From assembly GCA_002391105.1 (NCBI GenBank), contig DGRT01000021.1, positions 1 to 13,877 of the forward strand: 13,877 nt of DNA. The letters run 5' to 3'. The position numbers and the translations under genes were made by a program. Every line of letters starts with the position of its first letter. The first letter of the stretch is position 1. The notes beneath the pieces were generated by a model that worked only from the letters and a program-made list of their open reading frames with translations, did no database searches and was not told where the DNA came from. Positions 1-6,688 of this stretch are shown here, piece by piece. This DNA comes from Lachnospiraceae bacterium UBA4381 (GTDB lineage Bacteria; Bacillota; Clostridia; Lachnospirales; Lachnospiraceae).

Positions 1-152
1 CCCATGGAAGAAAAAAGCTCATTTACTCCTTCCATTTGAGATTCCATATCCGGATACATCAGTACGCATATGGCAACTAAGAGACCTATGGACAGACTCC
101 AGATAGCAGTGGTCAGTTTTTCGGATTTTAATTCCTGTTTAAATATATACAT
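1..152 (-). CDS. ABC-2 type transporter permease, N-terminal fragment
   Basis: The gene starts at an ATG read leftwards from 152 and runs off the left edge, so only about 50 residues are visible. They begin MYIFKQELKSEKLTTAIWSL, followed by a hydrophobic stretch (SIGLLVAICVLMYP) and then MESQMEGVNELFSSMG. A short basic amphipathic start, one membrane helix and a PxME-type segment is the usual opening of the permease partner of BcrA-like ABC ATPases. The start is 16 bases after the stop of the ATPase gene, and AAAGGA lies 7-8 bases before the ATG, so the two genes are almost certainly one operon. The protein would form the membrane channel of an exporter; the substrate cannot be told from this fragment. 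Confidence rests on position and the N-terminal pattern. Confidence 0.72.
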   Translation of the reverse strand, partial: MYIFKQELKSEKLTTAIWSLSIGLLVAICVLMYPDMESQMEGVNELFSSM

Positions 153-168
153 CTTGTAGTCCTTTCGA

Positions 169-1029
169 TTATTTATAATACTCCATAAAGATTTCCTCAA
201 GACTTGGCTCAGTTATGCTGAGATCTTTGATGCTCTGCTTTGACAGATGGTTTATAAGCCTTTGTATATCACCGGTATATAGATAATAATCCTCAACCTT
301 TCTGATTCCCTTTAGTGCTATAAGCTCCTTTTCCTCGAAATCTCCTGTTATATGCAGCTTCTTGGTTCCGGTCTGCTCCATATTCTTTACCTTATCTGTA
401 AGTATGATCCTGCCGTCCTTGATGAAGGCTGCATTTACGCAGTGCTCCTGTACTTCCGAAAGTATGTGAGATGAGAAGAATATTGTGGCGCCGCGTTCAT
501 TTTCTTCCTTCAGGATGTTGAAGAATTCTCTCTGCATCAGTGGATCAAGTCCTGAGGTCGGTTCATCCAGTATGATAAGCTCCGGATGGTGCTGCACGGC
601 GCAAATTATTCCAACCTTTTTTCTGTTTCCGAGAGACAGCTCATCAACTCTTCTGGACATATCGAGCCCCAGTCTTTCTGCCAGCTTCTCAGAGTCGCGG
701 TCGCATTTGGTATGACGAAGAGACGCGGAGTAGTGGAGTATATCACGTACCTTCATGCCTTTATAAAAGCATATCTCCGATGGAAGATAACCTATGTGGC
801 TCAGAATCTCTTTATTATGATGAATAGCATCTATCCCGCATATGCTTGCCTCGCCGCTGTCGGGGCTGATCAGACCAAGTAGTGTTCTGATGGTGGTGGA
901 TTTGCCGGCTCCGTTTGGTCCTATGAAACCAAAGAAGTCTCCTTCCTGTATGCTGAGGGTCAGCTCATTTATACCACGGTTATTACCATAGCTTTTGGTC
1001 AGTTTTTTGATTTCTATTATATTTTTCAA
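169..1029 (-). CDS. ABC transporter ATP-binding protein (BcrA/CcmA-like exporter ATPase)
   Basis: This is the nucleotide-binding subunit of an exporter; ATP hydrolysis would drive the permease encoded just downstream. Counting from the first in-frame ATG (1041), the Walker A motif GPNGAGKST is at residues 41-49, the signature is LSLGN (136-140, a variant of LSGGQ), Walker B with the D-loop is LIILDEPTSGLD (155-166) and the H-loop histidine is near 192. The Q-loop position reads LPSE, with serine in place of glutamine, as I recall for this subgroup. The C-terminal ~80 residues are the accessory domain ending EEIFMEYYK that is typical of bacitracin-type and lantibiotic-type ATPases. I place the start at a TTG (1029): the preceding ATG at 1041 has no ribosome site, while the sequence ATGGAGG itself supplies GGAGG five bases before the TTG. 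The mature start would then read MKNIIEIKKLTKSYG, as expected for the family. The substrate is unknown. Confidence 0.93.
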   Translation of the reverse strand: MKNIIEIKKLTKSYGNNRGINELTLSIQEGDFFGFIGPNGAGKSTTIRTLLGLISPDSGEASICGIDAIHHNKEILSHIGYLPSEICFYKGMKVRDILHYSASLRHTKCDRDSEKLAERLGLDMSRRVDELSLGNRKKVGIICAVQHHPELIILDEPTSGLDPLMQREFFNILKEENERGATIFFSSHILSEVQEHCVNAAFIKDGRIILTDKVKNMEQTGTKKLHITGDFEEKELIALKGIRKVEDYYLYTGDIQRLINHLSKQSIKDLSITEPSLEEIFMEYYK

Positions 1030-1069
1030 TTTAACCTCCATTATAAAAAACTGTACTAGTCAGGTACCT

Positions 1070-1097
1070 TGTATAAGCCGTTGACCGATCCGGTTAA
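1070..1097 (-). promoter_or_regulatory. Possible promoter and operator of the ABC exporter operon
   Basis: On the minus strand a TTAACC box (1097-1092) lies 16 bases before TATACA (1075-1070). The -35 box sits inside an imperfect inverted repeat, which on the plus strand reads TTGACCG-ATC-CGGTTAA (1081-1097, 6 of 7 arm positions pairing). A further direct copy of TTGACCG is at 1114-1120. An inverted repeat over the -35/spacer is a common layout for GntR- or MerR-type control of drug exporters, but no regulator gene is visible here. Another minus-strand TATAAT at 1108-1103 lacks a good -35. Confidence 0.35.
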
Positions 1098-1138
1098 TTG
1101 TTATTATATACCATTGACCGTTTTTGAGAAGACCTTAA

Positions 1139-1152
1139 ATATGTTTACATAT
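1139..1152. repeat. Perfect inverted repeat in the divergent intergenic region
   Basis: ATATGT-TT-ACATAT is a perfect six-base inverted repeat with a two-base centre, between the divergent exporter operon and the permease-fusion operon. It has the size and symmetry of a dimeric repressor operator. It is AT-rich, so chance is a real alternative. Confidence 0.3.
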
Positions 1153-1212
1153 CTCATCAGCCTGAAAGTCTCAGCGTAGTCCGGAACAGAAAAAAATTTA
1201 TTATCATAGGAT

Positions 1213-1241
1213 GTGACAGATGAGACTGAAACTGATAAAAT
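1213..1241 (+). promoter_or_regulatory. Sigma-A-type promoter for the small membrane protein/permease-fusion operon
   Basis: GTGACA (1213-1218) and TAAAAT (1236-1241) are separated by exactly 17 bases, each differing from consensus at one position. TGA immediately before TAAAAT makes an extended -10. Transcription would start near 1248, giving a leader of about 74 bases before the ATG at 1322. Confidence 0.65.
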
Positions 1242-1253
1242 ACTATATTAGTT

Positions 1254-1297
1254 AGCAGACCGGCAGGCAGAACTGAGGGTGGGCTCTGCTATCGGTC
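1254..1297 (+). other. Structured mRNA leader with two alternative pairings
   Basis: Just downstream of the predicted start of transcription, GACCG (1258-1262) can pair with CGGTC (1293-1297), with an inner stem GCAGA (1267-1271)/TCTGC (1285-1289). Alternatively AGCAGA (1254-1259) pairs perfectly with TCTGCT (1285-1290), which excludes the first fold. No T-run follows, so this is not a terminator. The ribosome site (AAGGAAGGGG, 1305-1314) lies outside both stems. I do not recognise it as a known riboswitch. Confidence 0.35.
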
Positions 1298-1321
1298 ATA
1301 TAAAAAGGAAGGGGACAAAGT

Positions 1322-1507
1322 ATGGACAGAAAGGATCAGGAACTGGAGGAACGTATCAGGTATCTGGAGGAAAATGTTATCAAGGATGATATAGATGATA
1401 GAGGTATCAGAACAGGTATCCCTGCTATGACTAAAAAAGACTATATTATCACAGGCTGTATCATAGTTATCTGTCTTATTGGTCTATTGCTAGGGGGGCT
1501 TGTGTGA
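1322..1507 (+). CDS. Small coiled-coil, single-span membrane protein (61 aa)
   Basis: I do not recognise a named family. The ATG is preceded by a strong ribosome site (AAGGAAGGGG ending seven bases upstream) and the gene is first behind a good promoter, so I regard it as real. Residues 1-25 are highly charged with heptad spacing of hydrophobics (for example LEERIRYLEENVI), suggesting a short coiled coil. Residues ~41-61 (YIITGCIIVICLIGLLLGGL) form one transmembrane helix ending at the C terminus, so the protein should be tail-anchored with its N terminus in the cytoplasm. Its stop codon shares a base with the ATG of the next gene (TGATG), indicating translational coupling. By analogy with small accessory subunits of other secondary transporters it may be a partner or assembly factor for the downstream permease fusion; that is inference. 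Confidence 0.75.
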   Translation: MDRKDQELEERIRYLEENVIKDDIDDRGIRTGIPAMTKKDYIITGCIIVICLIGLLLGGLV

Positions 1508-4167
1508 TGAATAAAGCAGAAAAGATGATAGAGCAGGAAGTGTATTTTGGTACATTTCCGGTGCTTCCCAAGGAAAGAAAATATGGATTTGTAGATGCGC
1601 TTCTGGTGCTCTCAGGGTACTGTATCGCAACGTGGAGCTATACACAGGGTTCTTATCTTGCAACTCTGGTAAACTTTAAGCAGCTTCTTATAGGGGCTTT
1701 TGTTGCGGCTCTTTTTATGCTGCTCATATATCAGCTACCGGTAATTCTGTCGGTGAGATATGGTATCGATATATGGATATGGCTTAGAAGTGTATTTGGA
1801 TTTAAGGGTGTGAATCTTGTTACGATACTCATCATAGCAGTCAACTTTCCCTGGTATGCGGTTTGCTGTGAGCTTTTTGCAGACTCTATGGAGAATCTGC
1901 TTGGGATATTTGGCATAGGTCTGTTTCCGGGAGGACATCTGGTACTTAGTATATCCTGCGTGCTTATCGGTACATTTATCGCTTATCGAGGGATAGGGAG
2001 TATTACCTGGACTACCAGAATACTGGTTCCTCTGCTGCTTCTGGTTGGAGTTGTTGTGGTGATAGTCGGAGTGACTTCAGTTCCTCTGGAGGTTATCTGG
2101 GAGTATAAGCCGGAGCTTAGTGGAGACACCGGTAAGACTACGAATTATATTCTTTCTATTGAAGCCAACTTCGCATTTGTTATAACTCTGGTCGGTGGAA
2201 TGGCAGAGGTTCCCAGACTTTGCAGGTCTGAAAGATCGGGATATTATGCAGGTGTTCTGGGACAGGGAATCGCAGGCTCCTTCTTCGTGGTTGTCGGTGC
2301 TGTTATGGCTATAGCCATGCATCATGTAACAGGTCAGATGATAGATGATCCTACTCTGATGCTGGCTACGCTTTCTGCCCCTATACTTGGGCTGTCATCG
2401 CTTCTTCTGGTAGCATTTGCAAATATTGGAACACAGGCTGTCGGTTCATATATTTACGGAGTAATGCTGAAGACAACTTTTCCCAAGGTTTCGTACCGTG
2501 TGCTGGTAATTATTCTCGGCGCTTATGTAACGGTTCTATGTATATGGGGAAAGATAACAGAATATTTCGGAAGCTTTCTTACTGTTGGAGCCTGTGTATA
2601 TGCTCCACTGGCGGCGCTTCTTTTTGTGGATTTCTTCTTCGTCAGAAAACAGAAGCTTGACCTGAGAAGTGCATATGGTCTCATGGGACATCATTCCTAT
2701 GACTATACTCATGGCTTTAATATAGTTGGGATGGTATGTCTTGTTTTCGGTTTTGTACTGTCGCTGCTTATATATGATCCGATAAAGGGGATAGTTCATA
2801 TTCCGGCGCTTTTTGTCCTTACTCCTACAGGATGTTCATTTCTGGCAACAGGCATACTTTATTTCCTGCTCTCGAAGCTGGCTCCTATAAGACGATATAT
2901 CAGGAAGGATGCATATGTGGTACCGGACAAGAAGCCCTTTGACAGAGATAAGGTGCCACCGAAGCAGAACCTGATACTGTTTCCGTTAATGCTTCTTATA
3001 TGTAAGGTACTGACTGCAAAGAATAAGCTGAAGATAGATAAGCATAATATGGAAGGACTTAAGCCTCCATTTCTTGTGCTGGGTACACATCATTCCTTTA
3101 CGGACTTTTATGTTACACCCCTTGCACTTGCTCCCCATAGGGCGAATTATATATCAGAGCTGGAGGGCTTTGAGAACTTTGGTGAATGGATCTACAGACA
3201 GGTAGGATGTCTGGGAACGAGAAAATTCATCAATGATCAGGCGCTGATTAAGAATATAAGAAGGGTAATAAATAGAAAGGGTATCATGGTCATATATCCG
3301 GAGGCAAGATATGCAAATGTGGGAACTCCGTCCGAGATACCGCTTTCTGTAGCAAAGCTGATAAGGCTTCTGAAGGTTCCGGTTGTTATAGTTAATATGC
3401 AGGGAAATTATCTCCTGTCTCCAATCTGGAATCTGAAAGAAAGAAAGTCTGTCCGCCTTCATGCCGATGTAAGTAAGGTTCTGGATGCCGAACAGGCAGG
3501 GAGCATGAGTGTTCAGGATATTCATAAGATTATTACGGATGCTCTTAGATATGATGAATACAAATATCAGCGTGATAATAATATGATCATAGCAGATTCC
3601 TTCAGGGCAGAAGGCCTCCATATGCCTCTTTATAAATGTATCTGCTGTAAAAAGGATTTTAAAATGATTTCTTCGGGCAGCAGACTCATGTGCGGGGAGT
3701 GTGGTGCAGAGTTCGAGATGGATGAGCTGGGAACTCTTCATAAGGTCAGTGCCCCTGCTATGCAGCTAGAGCGAGAGGGAGATGAACTCTATATACCTGA
3801 ATATTATGACTGGGAGAGACGCACAGTAAATGAAGAGATAGATGCAGGCACATACTCTCTGGATGTAAAGGTTAGGATAGAAGCACTTCCGAATTCCTAC
3901 AATTTTGTTGACTGTGGAGAAGGCAGACTGGTTCATAATCTGAAGGGCTTTGACCTCACTTTATATAATTACAGGACAGATAAGACAGAGACGCTGCATT
4001 TTGCTCCTAAGTCTAACATATCGATACATACAGAGTATAATTACAGAGGGAAGGGGCAGTGCGTGACATTATCTACACTTGATGATACCTTCTTTATATA
4101 TCCGCTGGAGGAGGGCTTTAATGCAACCCGTATCCAGTTTGCAACTGAGTATCTTGCAAAAAAGTAA
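1507..4167 (+). CDS. NCS1-type permease fused to PlsC-like acyltransferase and zinc ribbon
   Basis: This is a multidomain membrane protein of about 886 residues (numbering here from the GTG one codon earlier). Residues ~25-465 are a polytopic permease with about 12 hydrophobic segments, resembling NCS1 cytosine/purine/allantoin transporters (YGFVDALLVLSGYCIATWSY opening). Residues ~490-690 form a PlsC-type glycerolipid acyltransferase: the HX4D motif is HHSFTD (H529, D534) and the EGTR-like motif is YPEAR (598-602, E600, R602). Residues 712-733 carry C-X2-C-X14-C-X2-C, a zinc ribbon. The last ~150 residues are probably beta-rich and unrecognised. ATG 1507 is preferred over GTG 1504 because AGGGGGG (1492-1498) is eight bases upstream of it. 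The fusion suggests transport coupled to acylation of a membrane-associated substrate, as in LplT-Aas systems, but NCS1 substrates are normally nucleobases, so the real substrate is open. The gene is uninterrupted across the domain junction, with no sign of assembly error. Confidence 0.88.
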   Translation: MNKAEKMIEQEVYFGTFPVLPKERKYGFVDALLVLSGYCIATWSYTQGSYLATLVNFKQLLIGAFVAALFMLLIYQLPVILSVRYGIDIWIWLRSVFGFKGVNLVTILIIAVNFPWYAVCCELFADSMENLLGIFGIGLFPGGHLVLSISCVLIGTFIAYRGIGSITWTTRILVPLLLLVGVVVVIVGVTSVPLEVIWEYKPELSGDTGKTTNYILSIEANFAFVITLVGGMAEVPRLCRSERSGYYAGVLGQGIAGSFFVVVGAVMAIAMHHVTGQMIDDPTLMLATLSAPILGLSSLLLVAFANIGTQAVGSYIYGVMLKTTFPKVSYRVLVIILGAYVTVLCIWGKITEYFGSFLTVGACVYAPLAALLFVDFFFVRKQKLDLRSAYGLMGHHSYDYTHGFNIVGMVCLVFGFVLSLLIYDPIKGIVHIPALFVLTPTGCSFLATGILYFLLSKLAPIRRYIRKDAYVVPDKKPFDRDKVPPKQNLILFPLMLLICKVLTAKNKLKIDKHNMEGLKPPFLVLGTHHSFTDFYVTPLALAPHRANYISELEGFENFGEWIYRQVGCLGTRKFINDQALIKNIRRVINRKGIMVIYPEARYANVGTPSEIPLSVAKLIRLLKVPVVIVNMQGNYLLSPIWNLKERKSVRLHADVSKVLDAEQAGSMSVQDIHKIITDALRYDEYKYQRDNNMIIADSFRAEGLHMPLYKCICCKKDFKMISSGSRLMCGECGAEFEMDELGTLHKVSAPAMQLEREGDELYIPEYYDWERRTVNEEIDAGTYSLDVKVRIEALPNSYNFVDCGEGRLVHNLKGFDLTLYNYRTDKTETLHFAPKSNISIHTEYNYRGKGQCVTLSTLDDTFFIYPLEEGFNATRIQFATEYLAKK

Positions 4168-4176
4168 TATATGCTT

Positions 4177-5298
4177 CTACAGCTTTATGATGCTGAAGAG
4201 CAGTCTTCTTATCCAGTCTATCAGCCAGCAGACAGTATATATTAGAAGGATAATGATGATAAATCTTATAAGATAAATACCATCTGAGTAGAAGGACAGC
4301 CTGTCAATGTCAAATATTTCTTCCCAGATAAGATTTCTTATGAGAGGATGCTCGTGAATCATATATATTCCGAGATTTCCTGCACTGATGTAGCTGATGC
4401 ATTTGCTTATTCCGGTATATCGGGATATATCCAGTTTTTCAAAGGTCCTGAATAGACAGAGGCACTGAAGCACCACCAGCGGATTATCGTTATAGGCTAC
4501 AACATCTTCGATTCCTATATCCGGGTAGTGATATACCAGGAATACATTTATCAGCCCCAGCAGAAGAAAGCCTGCAAGATATATAAAGGGCTTATTCCAG
4601 ACTGAACCTTCTGAGTATGTCTCGTGAACAGTAAAGATATGAAATCTTCTGATATATGCACCCAGGAGATACATATATATGAAGTCATATAAGCTTTTGC
4701 CGCCCTGAGTGAAGAGAATTTTTTTGATGCCTATAACACTTTCAAAGGGTTCCAGCATGCTGAGTGGCTGCCACACTGAAAAAAGACAGAAGCATAGACC
4801 GATAAGTATCAGAAAATGCTTTCTATCCAGATCTTTTATCATTCTGTTCAGATATGGAGACAGGATAAGGACTAATATATATAAGGTCATAAAGTACCAG
4901 GTTCTGGATATCATGGGGAAAAAGCCCTTGATGATCATTACCTTGTCTGTTTCCTCCGGTCTGAATATTCCGTAGATAACTGGGATTAAAACAGAATAAA
5001 AATACATGGGAAGATAGCATTTTAGCAGTCTCTTTATGTTAAATCCCTTGGTTGAGGTGCTGAGATAGTAGCCCATGATTATTATAAAGATATATACGGG
5101 ACAGCGGCACATCAGCCAGATGATCCAGTACATAAGCTCTGTCTTACCACCGATTGTATCGGCAAGATCTGTATAATCACCATATTCGGATATATGCAGA
5201 AATATGATCTGCATCATCATTATTATCCGAAGTAATTCGATGCTGGCATTACGTGGTTTTTTATTATTATCTGTTGTTGTAGTATTTATTCGTAACAT
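4177..5298 (-). CDS. Acyltransferase family 3 membrane protein (OafA/WecH-like)
   Basis: This 373-residue integral membrane protein has about ten hydrophobic helices and resembles the Acyl_transf_3 family, which moves acetyl or other acyl groups across or at the membrane onto surface polysaccharide or peptidoglycan. Family signs are the N-terminal pattern NASIELLRII...IIFLH with R24 and H35, the segment SRTWYFMTLYILVLILSPYLN-like at 131-151, and the late helix with IYMIHEHPLIRN (311-322). The length is normal for the membrane domain alone; there is no fused SGNH domain. It converges on the permease fusion gene, with only nine bases between the stops and no terminator. The start is ATG 5298, with no ribosome site upstream (see its promoter). 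A shared theme of acylation with the neighbouring PlsC fusion is suggestive, but they are on opposite strands and not co-transcribed. The acceptor is unknown. Confidence 0.85.
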   Translation of the reverse strand: MLRINTTTTDNNKKPRNASIELLRIIMMMQIIFLHISEYGDYTDLADTIGGKTELMYWIIWLMCRCPVYIFIIIMGYYLSTSTKGFNIKRLLKCYLPMYFYSVLIPVIYGIFRPEETDKVMIIKGFFPMISRTWYFMTLYILVLILSPYLNRMIKDLDRKHFLILIGLCFCLFSVWQPLSMLEPFESVIGIKKILFTQGGKSLYDFIYMYLLGAYIRRFHIFTVHETYSEGSVWNKPFIYLAGFLLLGLINVFLVYHYPDIGIEDVVAYNDNPLVVLQCLCLFRTFEKLDISRYTGISKCISYISAGNLGIYMIHEHPLIRNLIWEEIFDIDRLSFYSDGIYLIRFIIIILLIYTVCWLIDWIRRLLFSIIKL

Positions 5299-5306
5299 AA
5301 GTACGT

Positions 5307-5335
5307 ATTTTACTATAAAGAATTGTATTAAGCAA
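5307..5335 (-). promoter_or_regulatory. Promoter of the acyltransferase gene, possibly giving leaderless mRNA
   Basis: On the minus strand TTGCTT (5335-5330) and TAAAAT (5312-5307) are 17 bases apart. Only eight bases separate TAAAAT from the ATG at 5298, so the transcript would begin at or within a base or two of the start codon. No ribosome site is seen before the ATG, consistent with leaderless translation. Confidence 0.5.
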
Positions 5336-5340
5336 GATTA

Positions 5341-5378
5341 TAAAAAACTGCCTCAGAGTATTGAATATTCTGAGGCAG
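5341..5378 (-). terminator. Rho-independent terminator of the prepilin gene
   Basis: CTGCCTCAGA with TATT forms one arm (5348-5362) and its complement ending TCTGAGGCAG the other (5364-5378), 14 of 15 positions matching with a tiny loop. On the minus strand the hairpin is followed directly by TTTTTT (5347-5342). It lies just after the prepilin stop at 5387 and before the acyltransferase promoter. Confidence 0.88.
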
Positions 5379-5386
5379 CCTTACGT

Positions 5387-6082
5387 TTATCTGCTGTTCT
5401 GTTCACCGATAGGAGTAATTTTGGCATTTTCAAAACCGAGCTTTTTGGCAAAGAGCTGAGCCGTTTCAGCATCCTTGGAATGTCCGCCTGATCTCTGTGC
5501 ATTAGACGCACTTGCGCCCAGATGAAGTTCTCCGTCATCATCTACGTAAACATCTATCTGATATGTATTCCACGTCCTCCTGGCATGTACTGTCAATTCA
5601 TTTTTAAATACATACTCCTGAATGGCGGTCTGTCTGTAATAGTCTCCGTCACCTGGCTGAGGAAACCATCTGTGAGAACTTTCTTCATTTTCTTTGATCT
5701 TGGCTTCTGTTTCAGGACTGACAAACACAAGACCGGCTTCTATTAAGGCAAGAGCACAGCTTTGATCTGAACATCTTATTTCATCCTTATCAACATAAAC
5801 CCATCCTCTCTTATAGTGCTCAGTTTCGTGAGTTTCCGGATCCTCATACCATACATCTCTTCCCTGGAAATCACTGGCGAAGGCATATGTATTGATTGCA
5901 TTTCTGATCATACTGGCATTATGAATATCAAGTGCCTGTCTGGCTTTTTCCATGTATCTTATAACGCAGATGCCAATTACCGAGGCAAGAATTGATATAA
6001 TGGCAATGATAACAATAAGTTCTACAAGTGAAAATCCTTTGTTGTTTTGATTTTTTTTGATTTTTTTAAATATCTTGTTCAT
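5387..6082 (-). CDS. Prepilin-like protein with class III signal (type IV pilin/pseudopilin)
   Basis: This 231-residue protein begins MNKIFKKIKKNQNNKGFSLVELIVIIAIISI. The basic leader, the K-G|F-S-L-V-E-L site (cleavage after G16, mature Phe17, Glu at mature position 5 = E21) and the following ~20-residue hydrophobic helix are the hallmark of type IV pilins and type II pseudopilins processed by PilD/TapA-type peptidase. The rest is a soluble domain rich in charged and aromatic residues, with a cysteine pair (C104, C109; RCSDQSC) that could form a disulfide. A strong ribosome site (GGGAGGGAG) precedes the ATG. The gene has its own promoter and terminator, so it is monocistronic. No pilus ATPase, platform protein or peptidase is nearby, so it must rely on machinery elsewhere or act as an independent surface protein. 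I cannot assign it as major or minor pilin. Confidence 0.85.
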   Translation of the reverse strand: MNKIFKKIKKNQNNKGFSLVELIVIIAIISILASVIGICVIRYMEKARQALDIHNASMIRNAINTYAFASDFQGRDVWYEDPETHETEHYKRGWVYVDKDEIRCSDQSCALALIEAGLVFVSPETEAKIKENEESSHRWFPQPGDGDYYRQTAIQEYVFKNELTVHARRTWNTYQIDVYVDDDGELHLGASASNAQRSGGHSKDAETAQLFAKKLGFENAKITPIGEQNSR

Positions 6083-6126
6083 TATCTCCCTCCCATTAGA
6101 TAATCAACACAAAGTCAGAAATTAAA

Positions 6127-6156
6127 GTTAACAAAATGTTTTCAACTTGTTAACAA
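6127..6156 (-). repeat. Inverted repeat in the prepilin mRNA leader
   Basis: GTTAACAA (6127-6134) and TTGTTAAC (6147-6154) are perfect eight-base arms around a 12-base loop. The right arm is itself the core of a ten-base palindrome TTGTTAACAA (6147-6156). The element lies between the predicted prepilin promoter and its ribosome site, so it may be a repressor operator or an RNA hairpin. Confidence 0.4.
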
Positions 6157-6187
6157 CTCATTCATAACTAATTCACGTATTGTTCAC

Positions 6188-6216
6188 ATTATATATTGCA
6201 ATGAGGCGGGTTTCAA
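6188..6216 (-). promoter_or_regulatory. Sigma-A promoter of the prepilin gene
   Basis: On the minus strand TTGAAA (6216-6211) is followed, after exactly 17 bases, by a consensus TATAAT (6193-6188). Transcription would start near 6181 and leave a leader of about 100 bases before the prepilin ATG. Confidence 0.7.
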
Positions 6217-6688
6217 GTGAAATATGAACAAACTGTTAATAAAATATGAACAAATTTCTTTGTGCATATTGCACAATTTGGCACAAATCATACGTGAAAC
6301 TAATATTAATTACATCATTATGACAATTTTGGATATAATAATAAAGAATGTAAGAATCATGAATGTGAATAGTGGTACGAACAAGTTGTTAATATTCTGT
6401 CTAAAATAAGCTAAATTTGTCTAAGTTGTATTGAAAAATTAGCTAATATATTAATGATTTGTCCTCGAAAAGATGTCATTTAAGAATATATTATCTGGAA
6501 GACTGAACATGAAAATGATATTTTATTCATGATAATGTTAGCTTCAAATATTAATTTTATATTTTTTAATCTATGGAAATAAAGATTTGGGGCAGGTAAT
6601 ATTATGGCAATTTGCACAAATAAATATTATTTTATGAAATTTCAGACAGATTATGAACAAACAAAATCGAGGATTTGTTGCTCTATTG
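6217..6688. other. AT-rich intergenic region with repeated motifs, no convincing gene
   Basis: Between the prepilin promoter and the kinase operon promoter this stretch is clearly more AT-rich than the flanking genes. Short open frames starting at 6224 and 6653 lack ribosome sites and recognisable products, so I do not call them. Visible structure: TATGAACAAA occurs at 6223, 6245 and 6652; TTGTGCA-TAT-TGCACAA (6260-6276) is a perfect seven-base inverted repeat, followed by another GCACAAA (6281-6287); and CAATTTG(G)CACAAAT occurs at 6274-6288 and again, one base shorter, at 6608-6621. CATGAA/TTCATG (6508-6513/6526-6531) is a weak hairpin. These may be protein-binding sites or a decayed duplication. 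Confidence 0.5.

Noticed and set aside
3154..3741. 195-codon minus-strand open frame inside the permease fusion
   Set aside because: It is a shadow of the PlsC/zinc-ribbon region, whose plus-frame motifs are clear; the antisense translation shows no domain.
6224..6409. 61-codon open frame in the AT-rich gap
   Set aside because: No ribosome site, composition follows the AT-rich DNA, and it overlaps the repeated TATGAACAAA motifs; not a convincing gene.
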